A stretch of DNA of 64,000 nt, from the NCBI RefSeq assembly GCF_030324495.1, contig NZ_JACAGN010000001.1:133838-197837 (forward strand), in the 5' to 3' direction. Below, piece after piece: positions 36,653 through 46,200 of this stretch (within the stretch, counting starts at the first letter, position 1; every line of letters starts with the position of its first letter). The notes beneath the pieces were generated by a model. The model had not been told where the DNA came from. It did not search any database and saw only the letters and a list, made by a program, of their open reading frames with translations. The translations under genes and the position numbers were made by a program. The DNA comes from Myroides sp. 1354 (GTDB taxonomy: Bacteria; Bacteroidota; Bacteroidia; Flavobacteriales; Flavobacteriaceae).

Positions 36653-37099
36653 ATGACAATGTTTAATTATGGTGTCGGCGGCAACGAAATAAAAGTAGAC
36701 GCTAACGATGCAATTCAAGAAATTCAGGGAAATAAAAGTTTGTTGGTCGCTAAACTGACAACCAATGACGCTACGTCACCGGAGATAGTCACTGGATTAA
36801 AAACGGTAGATCAAGTATTTCAATACTATGCACCTAACATGGAAATCGTACACAGTACTCCTGAAGGACAAACAGTAAAAGAAGAGTTCCGATTCAATAA
36901 TTTGGGCGATTTTACACCAAAGAAGATGATTGAAAATTCCCCTTTTTTAAAGGGACTACAAGTTGATGAAGAACAACATAATAAGATAATAAAGCAATTA
37001 AGAGCAAACAAAATGTTCCGAAGAATGCTGGAGGATGAAGAAGCAAAAAGTGACTTTGCAGAAACGCTGAAAGCGATTGCAAGAGAATTAGAACAATAA
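36653..37099 (+). CDS. tssB: T6SS contractile sheath small subunit TssB
   Basis: About 148 residues starting M-T-M-F-N-Y-G-V-G-G-N-E, the typical start of Bacteroidota TssB. It contains F-N-N-L-G-D-F-T-P-K-K-M near residue 83, the signature of the VipA-type subunit, and ends in a helical L-R-A-N-K-M-F region. The reading frame stays open upstream to a GTG at 36434 inside tssK, but I reject that 73-residue Lys/Gln-rich extension as coding because family members do not have it. Then 205 bp separate tssK and tssB with no other gene. Confidence 0.85.
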   Translation: MTMFNYGVGGNEIKVDANDAIQEIQGNKSLLVAKLTTNDATSPEIVTGLKTVDQVFQYYAPNMEIVHSTPEGQTVKEEFRFNNLGDFTPKKMIENSPFLKGLQVDEEQHNKIIKQLRANKMFRRMLEDEEAKSDFAETLKAIARELEQ

Positions 37100-37109
37100 A
37101 AATAAGCGA

Positions 37110-38462
37110 ATGGCAAAAGTAAATCAAGAATTACAAGCGAGGGGTGATTCAGTTCAAAATGAGGAGCGAAAAGGTATTGGGCTCGGATTAGAAAAGTTGG
37201 GAGGATTTGGATTTATTGAAACGGTGGTAGATGGCATGGCTAATATGAATCCAGAGCGAAAAGCACGAAAGCAAATTTTTCTTACGGATTCAAGTAAAAA
37301 ACAAGAACGTCAAGACTTGTTGAAGAACATTACGTTATGGTTAGAACTGCTGGAATCGGATGAATCAATAGAAGCGCTTATTGACCGCTGCAAGCAAAAA
37401 TCGAGTGAAGCAGTTCGCTGTTTAAAAAGCAATCTTAAACAAGCGCTGAATCAATGTCGACCTTTAGAAATTAACTATCGCACAATTGCACAATTTTACA
37501 AAAATACCGAATTGGATAAAGTCGATAACGTTCATATTATCAATGCTTCTATGGAACAAATAACAGATTTAGATAACCCCGTATTTATTAATCACATAGC
37601 CGAAGAGTTTAAGTTGTACTACGATCGTTTGGATCTACGAGATAATTATTCTTTGCTGTCTATTCCTGGTTATATGGGATCCAATAAGGTGATTGATAAA
37701 TGGGCAAAAATCTGCAACGAGAATAAAGTCATGCTCTTAACAGATTTTGCCAATTTAGACAAACCAGATGATGTTGTGGACTTATTTTATTCGGCAAATT
37801 TGACAAGTGGTGACGTACACAAAAGCAACGTTATTATGACGTGTAATTGGCTAGTAGGACGTGGACGTGCTGAAGAAGTAGGGGAAGAAGAAGATGTGTT
37901 CATTGCTCCCTCTACATCTTTGACAGGGAAGATTCACAAAACGTTGATGTCTCAAGTAGCCGCAGGTAAAAAACACGGAGGTATTAACGAGGTTGATGCC
38001 GTTAAATTTGAGTTGAAAAAAAGCGAAATTTCTCAACTCGAAAAGATGGGACTAGTGCCTATGGTAAACGAATATGGTAAAATAATGGCCTTTTCAGCTA
38101 AGACGTTGTTTGATGGGGATAATATCGGACTTCAAACGTATTCCGTTGTTCGTGTTTTCGATTATGTAACGAAGGTATTGTTAGACTTTTTGAACCGAAG
38201 AGCTTTTGAAAATTGGAATGCTAAAAATGAGGATGATTTACGCAAGCAAATTGTCGTTTTCTTAGACGGAATTAAAGGAGCAGATAAGTTAATCGAAAAG
38301 TTTAAAATCGTGCGTTTTGAGCAAGACAAGCACCAAAAAGATCGGGTGTGGTTGGATATTCGACTAACGCCTTACTTTCCTGCTAAAAGCTTTGTTATTA
38401 AGTTAGATGGACACAAGGGGGATGATGGAAATGATTGGGAAGCGGAGTATATACAAGAATAA
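37110..38462 (+). CDS. tssC: T6SS contractile sheath large subunit TssC
   Basis: A 450-residue VipB-type subunit that wraps the Hcp tube with TssB. Visible features include S-L-L-S-I-P-G-Y-M-G-S near residue 187, followed by the I-N-E-V-D-A-V-K-F and the C-terminal P-Y-F-P-A-K-S-F-V-I-K-L strand that forms the interlocking sheath handshake. Length is slightly below the proteobacterial norm (about 490). Ten bases from tssB, followed by a terminator. Confidence 0.92.
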   Translation: MAKVNQELQARGDSVQNEERKGIGLGLEKLGGFGFIETVVDGMANMNPERKARKQIFLTDSSKKQERQDLLKNITLWLELLESDESIEALIDRCKQKSSEAVRCLKSNLKQALNQCRPLEINYRTIAQFYKNTELDKVDNVHIINASMEQITDLDNPVFINHIAEEFKLYYDRLDLRDNYSLLSIPGYMGSNKVIDKWAKICNENKVMLLTDFANLDKPDDVVDLFYSANLTSGDVHKSNVIMTCNWLVGRGRAEEVGEEEDVFIAPSTSLTGKIHKTLMSQVAAGKKHGGINEVDAVKFELKKSEISQLEKMGLVPMVNEYGKIMAFSAKTLFDGDNIGLQTYSVVRVFDYVTKVLLDFLNRRAFENWNAKNEDDLRKQIVVFLDGIKGADKLIEKFKIVRFEQDKHQKDRVWLDIRLTPYFPAKSFVIKLDGHKGDDGNDWEAEYIQE

Positions 38463-38478
38463 GAAACTGTTTTTTTGG

Positions 38479-38512
38479 AGTCAGTAGTTTTTTAAAACTG
38501 CTGGCTTTTTTT
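38479..38512 (+). terminator. terminator after tssC
   Basis: A 13-bp hairpin with two G-T pairs (AGTCAGTAGTTTT paired with AAAACTGCTGGCT) ends in seven T, so the structural operon tssO-tssC ends here and hcp is transcribed separately. Confidence 0.82.
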
Positions 38513-38617
38513 GTAGAAATTACTCAAAAAAGGTGTCTAAAGGAAAGTCGCTTTGAGTGCTTTAGTCTAGCGCTTTGAATGTAAAAAGCTTTTTTTCTTT
38601 TGAAGACTAGTAGACGC

Positions 38618-38644
38618 TCGTTTCAATAGTATTTATATTGTTAT
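38618..38644 (+). promoter_or_regulatory. shared upstream motif, hcp copy
   Basis: TCGTTTCAATAG followed by TATTTATATTGTTAT, almost repeated at 39493-39520 before vgrG. The core AGTATTTATATTnTTAT is identical in both but for one base. Binding factor unknown; the divergent LuxR-type regulator is a candidate. Confidence 0.5.
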
Positions 38645-38833
38645 TAATTCTTTTTATTTTTAAAATGACTGATAGAAATAATAGTAGAGCGGTGCTTTAA
38701 AAAATCTAAAATAATAGCAGTATTAGTGGTTTAAAATTATTGAATATAATATTTTTAACTTTTTTTTTACAGTATAATCCCGTTGATTTTCAATAAAATG
38801 GGTGAGATTATAGGAGCTAGGTCGATTAGTTTT

Positions 38834-38841
38834 TAAGTTTG
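38834..38841 (+). promoter_or_regulatory. possible hcp promoter -7 box
   Basis: TAAGTTTG fits TAnnTTTG and lies 29 bp upstream of the hcp ATG. No clear -33 TTG was found. Confidence 0.35.
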
Positions 38842-38870
38842 AAATAGTAATCATTTAAATACTAATACAC

Positions 38871-39278
38871 ATGGCAGAAAACAATTCAAGAGCCGTTTTG
38901 AAATTCAATGGTGGTGATGCACAAAAGGTATTAAACTTAAAGTATGGTGTTTCTCGATCAGTAGACGTATCAGGTCGAGTAGCATCTGATCCTTCCAATG
39001 CACTTATCACTATTACAGTGGAGGCAACCGACAAATCAGATGTCTTAGAAAGTTTACTTAATGGCAAGTACAAGCCCACAACGGGTGAAATCATCTTCAA
39101 TAAATCACATGAAGAAGGGACGTTAATTAACTTAAAATGGTCCAATGGGTATGTCATTCAACATCATGTAGATTTTGATGCAATCAATTCCAATGCGATG
39201 TACATTACGTTTGTGGTGAGTGCAGAACAAATTGACTATGGAAATTCAGCTTACCAAGGAACTTGGCCAAGTGCTTAA
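38871..39278 (+). CDS. tssD: T6SS inner tube protein Hcp (TssD)
   Basis: A 135-residue Hcp-like protein. The start M-A-E-N-N-S-R-A-V-L-K-F-N-G-G and the strand pattern through K-S-H-E-E-G-T-L-I-N-L-K-W-S-N-G are typical of Bacteroidota TssD, which stack as hexameric rings and carry effectors. It has its own upstream region and a terminator-like structure downstream, as expected for the highly expressed tube protein. Confidence 0.9.
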   Translation: MAENNSRAVLKFNGGDAQKVLNLKYGVSRSVDVSGRVASDPSNALITITVEATDKSDVLESLLNGKYKPTTGEIIFNKSHEEGTLINLKWSNGYVIQHHVDFDAINSNAMYITFVVSAEQIDYGNSAYQGTWPSA

Positions 39279-39313
39279 GTAAAAACTAATTGTTGAATTA
39301 ATTTGGTTTTTAG

Positions 39314-39416
39314 CCCAGTAAAAGTATAAAACGAACTGTATTGATTGTTTTCAAGGCCTGCTATTTAGTTGATTTTTTTCTTCTGTTGAATAGGCTTTTC
39401 TTTTGCTGGGTTTTTT
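39314..39416 (+). terminator. terminator-like hairpin after hcp with a large structured loop
   Basis: The stem CCCAGTAAAAG (39314-39324) pairs with CTTTTGCTGGG (39400-39410) and is followed by TTTTTT. A loop of 75 bases separates the arms, longer than an ordinary terminator. Confidence 0.5.
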
Positions 39417-39606
39417 ATTTACAACAGCTTATTTAGAACGCTGTTCTGTTGTTTATTCAGGATTATCATCCATTACGCATCAAGCGATAAGTTCGTTCTA
39501 AAAAGTATTTATATTCTTATGGATTTTCTTCTTTAAAAATAAGCTAGAGAAGTATACTTCTCTTACTATTCACAACCCCTTTACCGGGTATTAATCCCTT
39601 TAAATT
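39417..39606. other. structured vgrG upstream region
   Basis: The stretch contains nested inverted repeats: ACAACAG/CTGTTGT (39421-39427 and 39446-39452), and TTTAGAACG/CGTTCTAAA (39432-39440 and 39494-39502). The two helices are mutually exclusive or could form a junction. The shared motif (39493-39520) overlaps the second arm. May be a 5' leader or small RNA. Confidence 0.45.
39493..39520 (+). promoter_or_regulatory. shared upstream motif, vgrG copy
   Basis: TCGTTCTAAAAAG followed by TATTTATATTCTTAT, the counterpart of the hcp copy at 38618. It lies 86 bp upstream of the vgrG ATG. Confidence 0.5.
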
Positions 39607-41559
39607 ATGATAAATAATATTTTATCGGAGGAACAGGACTTAAATCAACCTGATTTGAATCAATTGCGTACGATTCGTTCAAAGACAATAAGCAATGCGA
39701 AAGCAATAGCAAATTATTCACACGCTGGAGTGAATCCTTTAGTTGAAGTGAAAATTGTAGTTGAAGGAACTGTAATCGAAGGTTTTAAAGATTTTCAATT
39801 GCAACAAAGTATTCAAGGGCATCATACATTTGTTTTATCTCTTCCTCCTCATGCACTAGGAGAAAATGAAACTTATCAGATGGTGCAAACACAAGAATTA
39901 TTAGGGAAACGCCTATTAGCGCGCTTCACTTACCGATATGGACAAGAAAAACCCGAACGAGATTTTATAGGAGTCATCACGGAAGTTAGTTTCGAACAAT
40001 CTAGAGAAAGTCGAGGGGATATTATCCTTACAGGGTATAGTCCAACTATTTTATTAGATCGGGCACCTCATATCCAAAGCTTTGGGGGTAGTGAATCTAT
40101 TTCCTTACAAGCTATTGTCAATCAATTGGTTGAAGAGGGGTATGCCCAAAAGGGGAAGTATAATTACCACATAGAATCTCATAAGTCATCTGTGCTATCT
40201 TATAGTTGTCAGTGCAATGAAACCGCATACAATTATTTAGCGCGTATGGCTGAAGCTTATGGAGAACAGTTTTTTTATGATGGAGCAGTGCTGTATTTTG
40301 GTGCTATTCCGAAGGTTGAAGCGCCAATATCCTTGGTTTATGGACGTGATATCGAACAGGTTAAGGTTTGTTTGGCTGCTCAACATGTCAATCGAACATT
40401 ATTTGGCTATAATAGTTTAGATCACGAGCGTTTAAGTGCTACTGCAGATACAAATTTACAAGTGAAAGGAACACTAGCCAAACAGGCGTATGAGCAATCT
40501 CAACGCGTTTTTACGGCTCCATCTGTGCAAGCAGCTCCACTGAAATCCTCGACGAATCAAGATGTTACCAATGCTCAAAAAGGGCTGATTGGTCGGGTGG
40601 GAATGAGTGTATTTACTATTTCGGGCACCACAAGTATTCCTTTTTTATATCCAGGTTGTATTGTTGAACTCAGTATGTTCGACGCTCAAGAAAGAGAGCA
40701 ACACTTTTTTACCAAAATGATGATTACGAGTATAGCACATGGAGTAGATGCGCTAGGTACCTATAAAGGATTTTTTGAAGCTGTTGATGCAGAAACGGGT
40801 TGTATTCCTCGTGTGAATTACCAGAATCCGATTGTAGAGCAACAAATAGCCACAGTTGTCAATAATACTGATCCACACAATAAAGGACGAGTACAAGTGA
40901 GATTTGACTGGCAGAATACCCATCTCAATACTGCTTTTATTCAGGTGATGACTCCAGATGCAGGAAGTAGTACTGCTGTAAATTCGAATCGCGGTTTTGT
41001 AGCTATTCCTGAAGTTGGAGATCAAGTGTTGGTTGGTTTTATCAACCAACATCCTGATCAACCCTTTGTTCAAGGAAGTTTGTTTCACGGAAAAATTGCC
41101 GAAGGCGGCGGAAAAGACAACAACATTAAAAGTTGGAGTACCAAAAGTGGACATACAATTGAATTAGATGATCAAGAAGGAATACTAATAATAGATAAGA
41201 AAGCCAATGTTATTCACCTAGATGGCAATGGAGGAATAGTTGTAAAAAGCTCAAAATCAATTCAGTTGCAATCAGGTAAGTCAAGTTTAGTTCTAGAGGA
41301 AAGTGGAAATATTTCTCTGCAAGGACTAGATGTAAGCATACAAGGAGATACTCTTACGCATGTTGCTCAAAAAAAAATAACGGAGCAAAGTGGAAATGCT
41401 GTTTTAACCCTAAATGCAGAGCACAATAAAGCGACGTTGAGTTCAGATTCAACTGCAATTATAGGGTCAGACGAGGTCACTGTCGATGGAGGGTCAGAAG
41501 CCAGGATAACGGCAGGTGGAGTCGCGTCTATAGAAGGATCTTTTGTTAAACTAAATTAA
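39607..41559 (+). CDS. tssI: T6SS spike protein VgrG (TssI)
   Basis: A 650-residue Vgr-family spike. The gp27-like region (about residues 45-400) includes a Q-C-N-E-T-A-Y-N-Y-L-A-R-M-A-E stretch near 207 characteristic of VgrG. The gp5 OB-fold begins near 417 (D-P-H-N-K-G-R-V-Q-V-R-F-D-W). After T-K-S-G-H-T-I-E-L-D-D (about 511) a repetitive beta-needle follows to the C-terminus, where no enzymatic effector domain is seen. Pairs with the downstream TPR and RHS genes. Confidence 0.93.
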   Translation: MINNILSEEQDLNQPDLNQLRTIRSKTISNAKAIANYSHAGVNPLVEVKIVVEGTVIEGFKDFQLQQSIQGHHTFVLSLPPHALGENETYQMVQTQELLGKRLLARFTYRYGQEKPERDFIGVITEVSFEQSRESRGDIILTGYSPTILLDRAPHIQSFGGSESISLQAIVNQLVEEGYAQKGKYNYHIESHKSSVLSYSCQCNETAYNYLARMAEAYGEQFFYDGAVLYFGAIPKVEAPISLVYGRDIEQVKVCLAAQHVNRTLFGYNSLDHERLSATADTNLQVKGTLAKQAYEQSQRVFTAPSVQAAPLKSSTNQDVTNAQKGLIGRVGMSVFTISGTTSIPFLYPGCIVELSMFDAQEREQHFFTKMMITSIAHGVDALGTYKGFFEAVDAETGCIPRVNYQNPIVEQQIATVVNNTDPHNKGRVQVRFDWQNTHLNTAFIQVMTPDAGSSTAVNSNRGFVAIPEVGDQVLVGFINQHPDQPFVQGSLFHGKIAEGGGKDNNIKSWSTKSGHTIELDDQEGILIIDKKANVIHLDGNGGIVVKSSKSIQLQSGKSSLVLEESGNISLQGLDVSIQGDTLTHVAQKKITEQSGNAVLTLNAEHNKATLSSDSTAIIGSDEVTVDGGSEARITAGGVASIEGSFVKLN

Positions 41560-41564
41560 TTGTT

Positions 41565-42905
41565 ATGGTAAGTAACCCGATTCACCAAAGGATAGAGGAA
41601 TTTGAATTGAAATATTTAGAGCTGCGATATACGCATGACTATCGTTATTTAATTCTGAGAACGGCACAGGAAGATTGGGAGATGTTGGATGCTTTTTGTG
41701 ATTTTATGCTGGGGATAGACAACGAAATTAACGATGTTGTTCTTGTTTTTCAATCCCCTTTATATCAGTCGAAAACATATAGTAAAACATTGGTCGAAGA
41801 GTTGTTTTCATGGGTGTTTCTATGGAATTTTTCTGGAAAACCAAATGACGTGGAAAGTAATTATTTGGATTGGGAGATGGATATGAGCTGTGAATCAGAT
41901 AAAAATGTAGCCGCTTTATTTGTTGCCAATATGAATGCTTTTTGTACTGCTGTTGAATTGGAAGAAGATTCCAATATCGTCTGTGTACTCCAATACCAAA
42001 ATGACGATGCTAAACGAATACTACATTGGTTAAAGGATTTGGCCCAATTGGAGTTACATCCAAGGGTCAATATTATTGTCTGTGACACCTTTGAAAATCC
42101 CGCATTTGATGCGCTTAAAGATTATGCCCCAAAATCGACTCAATTACTGTCTCATCGCTTTGACTTGAATCAAGCGATAAAAGAAATTGGCGCAATGGGA
42201 GATCCTGAAGCTCCTGAGACGAAATTTAGGTTGCACCTGGTGCAAATGTATGATGCGCTTTATAAACACAACTTTAAGAGCCTAAAAAAACACGCGGATA
42301 TTTGTCTGGCTATAGCAGATGAAAATATAGAAAAAGACTCCAATTGGTCTATGCAAAAAATGATGATATACAGTATGTTGTCTTCTTTTAAATATGGTGA
42401 AAAACAGTATAAGGAAGCAATTAATTACATTGATCAAGGGATTGAAAGTATACAAGATATCAAGGAAGGATTATCAGATGTAGTAATTAAAAGTTTATTG
42501 GTACAAGGACTGCTGTTTCGGGGTAATATTTACCTTCTTTTGAAACAATATGAAGTGGCTAAAGCAGACTTTGTGAAAGGAGAAATGTATTGCGAAAACG
42601 GTCAAGATTATTTGATGCAAATTGAAGCTTTGCGATTAATAGCAGAAGTAGCTAGAAAGATGGGCAATCAAAATTTAAAACATGAAGCTTTGAATAAAGG
42701 AGTGCGGTTAGGATTAAATATGGATGCAACATTAGCTCAGTCTTCAACGTATTCCTTATTGGTTATGGACGTTTTGAAGTCTCGATATAATTCATATATC
42801 TCAGATCAGGAGCTCGATGCCATTGTTACTCCTTTGTTAGGAAGACAATGGCGGGTAAAAGGTAAAAATGTAAAAAGTATAATTGTAAATAATAATTTAA
42901 AATGA
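41565..42905 (+). CDS. TPR-containing protein of the VgrG-RHS module, function unknown
   Basis: A 446-residue protein I do not recognise. The N-terminal 200 residues are an alpha/beta region, acidic, beginning with I-E-E-F-E-L-K-Y. From about residue 225 onward it is helical with tetratricopeptide-like repeats (Y-K-E-A-I-N-Y-I-D-Q-G-I near 285; F-R-G-N-I-Y-L-L-L-K-Q-Y near 320; G-N-Q-N-L-K-H-E-A-L near 370). No signal peptide or membrane segment. It lies six bases after vgrG and overlaps the next gene by four, so it is co-transcribed with the spike. A cytosolic chaperone or adaptor that loads the RHS effector onto VgrG is a reasonable inference; it is not an Eag (DUF1795) or DUF4123 adaptor. 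Confidence 0.7.
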   Translation: MVSNPIHQRIEEFELKYLELRYTHDYRYLILRTAQEDWEMLDAFCDFMLGIDNEINDVVLVFQSPLYQSKTYSKTLVEELFSWVFLWNFSGKPNDVESNYLDWEMDMSCESDKNVAALFVANMNAFCTAVELEEDSNIVCVLQYQNDDAKRILHWLKDLAQLELHPRVNIIVCDTFENPAFDALKDYAPKSTQLLSHRFDLNQAIKEIGAMGDPEAPETKFRLHLVQMYDALYKHNFKSLKKHADICLAIADENIEKDSNWSMQKMMIYSMLSSFKYGEKQYKEAINYIDQGIESIQDIKEGLSDVVIKSLLVQGLLFRGNIYLLLKQYEVAKADFVKGEMYCENGQDYLMQIEALRLIAEVARKMGNQNLKHEALNKGVRLGLNMDATLAQSSTYSLLVMDVLKSRYNSYISDQELDAIVTPLLGRQWRVKGKNVKSIIVNNNLK

Positions 42906-43201
42906 ATAAAAAGGAGCAAGGGTGGTTCATGGATTTACTATGGGTATTTCCTGAATTACCAGGTATTCTATTGTTGTTGATTGGTCTATTGATACGGTAT
43001 TGGGCAATCAAGGGAGAGGAATGGATGTATGATACAGGAGGCCCTGGGATTTTTAGCAATATTACTTGGGTCAGGAATACATTTGGCGAGGCTGTTGCAC
43101 AGCGTTTAAACTTGTTTATTGCTTGGGGGATCATCTTAGTGGGGCTCGCTTTCATAGCGCTAGGGATATGGTTGCGGGTTGTGAGTATGACAGGCAAATA
43201 A
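42902..43201 (+). CDS. small two-helix membrane protein between VgrG and the RHS toxin
   Basis: A 99-residue protein, with two hydrophobic helices (about residues 12-28 and 71-91) joined by a polar loop rich in Gly/Glu and Trp. The start codon overlaps the stop codon of the TPR gene (ATGA). I do not recognise the family. Possible roles are immunity to a membrane-acting toxin, help with loading or an accessory membrane anchor; none is shown. Confidence 0.65.
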   Translation: MNKKEQGWFMDLLWVFPELPGILLLLIGLLIRYWAIKGEEWMYDTGGPGIFSNITWVRNTFGEAVAQRLNLFIAWGIILVGLAFIALGIWLRVVSMTGK

Positions 43202-43276
43202 ATGGACAAATTTTAGTTATAGTGAGGTAGAGAAAAAAAGTCATAAGTATTGTTATTGTAAAAAGGAATAATCATT

Positions 43277-46200
43277 ATGATAGAAGAAGAAAATGCAAGA
43301 AAAACGGCATCTGATGGACATATAAAGAATCAAGAAGAGTACCCCAATTTGTATGATGAAGCTTTTGTAGCTGCGTATAACAAATACAAGGAGACGTTTA
43401 CTAGTATATGGAATAACCAGCACCATATTATGAACAACGAACATTATGGTCCCGAATTGAAAGCTACTTCGATGGTTTTTACTGTAGGAAAAACAAGTCT
43501 AGCTGCATTTGCTGAAGTAACTGGGTTTGCGAGTCAGCTGAGTTCAACCTTAATGTATCCGCTTTTGCGGGTAACGAATGCCACTCGAGGTATTGGTTAT
43601 TTACCTATTGCAAAGCAATTGGATCCCGTCATTAATTTGATGAATATCCACATGATTAAAGTACCACCATCCCCCTCACCAACTCCATTACCTCATCCCT
43701 TTATTGGTATTTCTTTTAATGTGAAGGATTTTTTAGCCCTAGTAGCGATGACAGTGTGTATTGCTGCTCAGGATGGCGTTGAAAAATCGATTGAGAAGGA
43801 AGTAGAGCGTGAAGGACTATCAGAAGAAGGAGCAGAAATGATTGTCGAAACTGCTGGATTGATTAGTAATGTTGCTCGTATTTTTATTGGTAAACTTGGT
43901 GCTTCTGTTAAAATAGGCGAAGTGATACCTCGTGCCGTTGCTGGAACGCCCATTCGACCTATTCCACATATACCAAGCGGAGTGGGATTTCATTCCCTTG
44001 TGGAGAGTATGATAAAAAAGAATATGGGACATGCTTGGATGGGAAGTATGTTTGTTTCGGCTGATGGTTCGCCACTTGCAGGGTCATTATTGCATCTTCA
44101 AAATATTTGTTCTGATGTTGGAATGACCTCGATTCACGATGCAGGACCACCTGCAGATCCCGAAAATGGAGTCAAAGCAAAACTCTATACGCCAACAGGT
44201 TTACTTATTCCTTTACCCTTAACTCGTTATGTATTGACTAACCCAATACCTTCGGCGATTAATCCATTAGAAATACCCAAAATACTCTTTCGAATGGGGT
44301 TTAATAAGCTGAAGGGAAAACATACAAATCGAATTAAGAAAAATGCAGAAAAAGGAAAACCGTGTAGTGCTATTTCTAAAGCCTTAAATAAAGTAAACAA
44401 CAAACTTTTTAATCATAAGTATACCCAAGGGCTGTATGACAAAATAGACAAACAACTAAAGACCTATGTAGGACATCCTGTCGATGTAGCAGGAGGGGAT
44501 CTTTTTACAGATAGTATTGACTTTAGTTTCTCTGGAGTTATTCCCTTGTCGTTTGAGCGCGTTTGGTATAGCGATAGTGATTATATAGGACCTCTAGGTC
44601 ATGGTTGGCACCATAGCTATGATATGGCCTTGTTTGTAGATACTACGCAACGGAGAGCCCAAGTGCGTTTAGGCGATGGCCGATTAATTAATTTTGATCG
44701 AATTCCAACTCCAGAATTCCAACAACCTCGCTACCATCGTTCAGAACAAGTATGGCTTTGTTATCACGAGGAAGGTTTTTATTACCTCAAAAACAAAAAG
44801 GAAGAACAGTATCACTTTAAAACGCTTGTATCTGGCGCTCAGCAAAAAACATATCTCTTGTCTGCTATCTGTAATAATCAAGGGTTTGCTATACGATTTA
44901 AGTATACGACTAAAGGAATTTTAACCAAGATAATCGATTCGGTTTGTCGCATTTACGAGATTGAAAGTGATCAGCAAGGACGCATAATTAAGGTGTGGAC
45001 AGATGCTCCAGAAAGAGGAATGCCGAAGGTGTGCATCTCTGAATATGCCTATAGTGATGCGGGAGATTTAATCGTGCATTATGATGAGGTTCGTCAGCCG
45101 TTACAACTGTACTACGAGCAACATTTATTAGTCAAAGAAGTTTGGCGCAATGGGCATCGTTGGTTTTTTAAGTACGAGGGTAAGCAAACTGGAGCGCGTT
45201 GTATTGAAACATGGGGCGATGGCGGGATTCAACATTTTAAATTGAACTATTATCAAGGAGAAACACATGTATTGGACGGAGAGGGAAATAAGACCATTTA
45301 CAAACATCGCAATCAAATGGTATATGAAACCATTGACGCCAAAGGTGCTGTGTGGAAAAAATGCCATAATAAATACGGTGAACTTGAACGCAGTACAGAC
45401 CCTCTAGGGAATGTAAAAAACCTGATTCGAGATGATTGGGGAAATGTGATACAAATTATTGAACCTGATGGACAATTTACTCGCTTGAAGTATCTCAATA
45501 GAAATTTTCCTTATCTCCCAACAGAAGTTATTGATTCACGTGGAGGAAAATGGAGGTATCACTACACAGGAGAAGGTCGTCTAAGCGAAAAGTTTAACCC
45601 CTTAGGTGCGAAGACTTGTTTTACCTACAATATGGATGGGCTATTATCAACGATTACCAACGGTTTCGGGATGTCTACTGTGTTGGAATATGATAAACGG
45701 TATAATGTAGCAAGTATTACTGGAATTGCAAATAGAAGAACACAGTATCACTATGATTTGTGGAATCGCTGTACGCAAACGACAAATGCTTATGGGGCCG
45801 AACAGCGTAGAATATTAGATCGATTAGGACGCACTTTATGGGTTCATGATTTTGATGGTAATACCATCCACTTGAAGTATGATGCCTTAGATAATGTAAT
45901 TCAATATGAAGATCATCACCGTTGCATTTACTTCAACTATAAGGGGGTACATAAATTGGTGAGTCGAAGGGAGGATGGAAAAGTAATTCGATTGCAGTAT
46001 GATTCAAATGAACGGTTGAGAACTATTACGAATGAAGAAGGACAACAGTTTGAATTTGAGTTAGATGTGGTAGGAAATATTGTGCAGGAGAGGGGATTCG
46101 ATGGACTCGTAAAGAAGTATAAACGCAACGAAGTAGGTTGGATTACGGCGATTCACCGCCCTAATCAGCGCTGGACCAACTATGTGCATGATGAAATGGG

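Larger units (their letters stand above)
38513..38870. other. upstream region of hcp
   Basis: An AT-rich leader region of about 360 bp without a gene. It holds the 27-bp motif shared with the vgrG upstream region (38618-38644) and a -7-like box TAAGTTTG (38834-38841). An inverted sequence around 38790 (CCGTTGATTTTC...) is not convincing. Confidence 0.55.
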
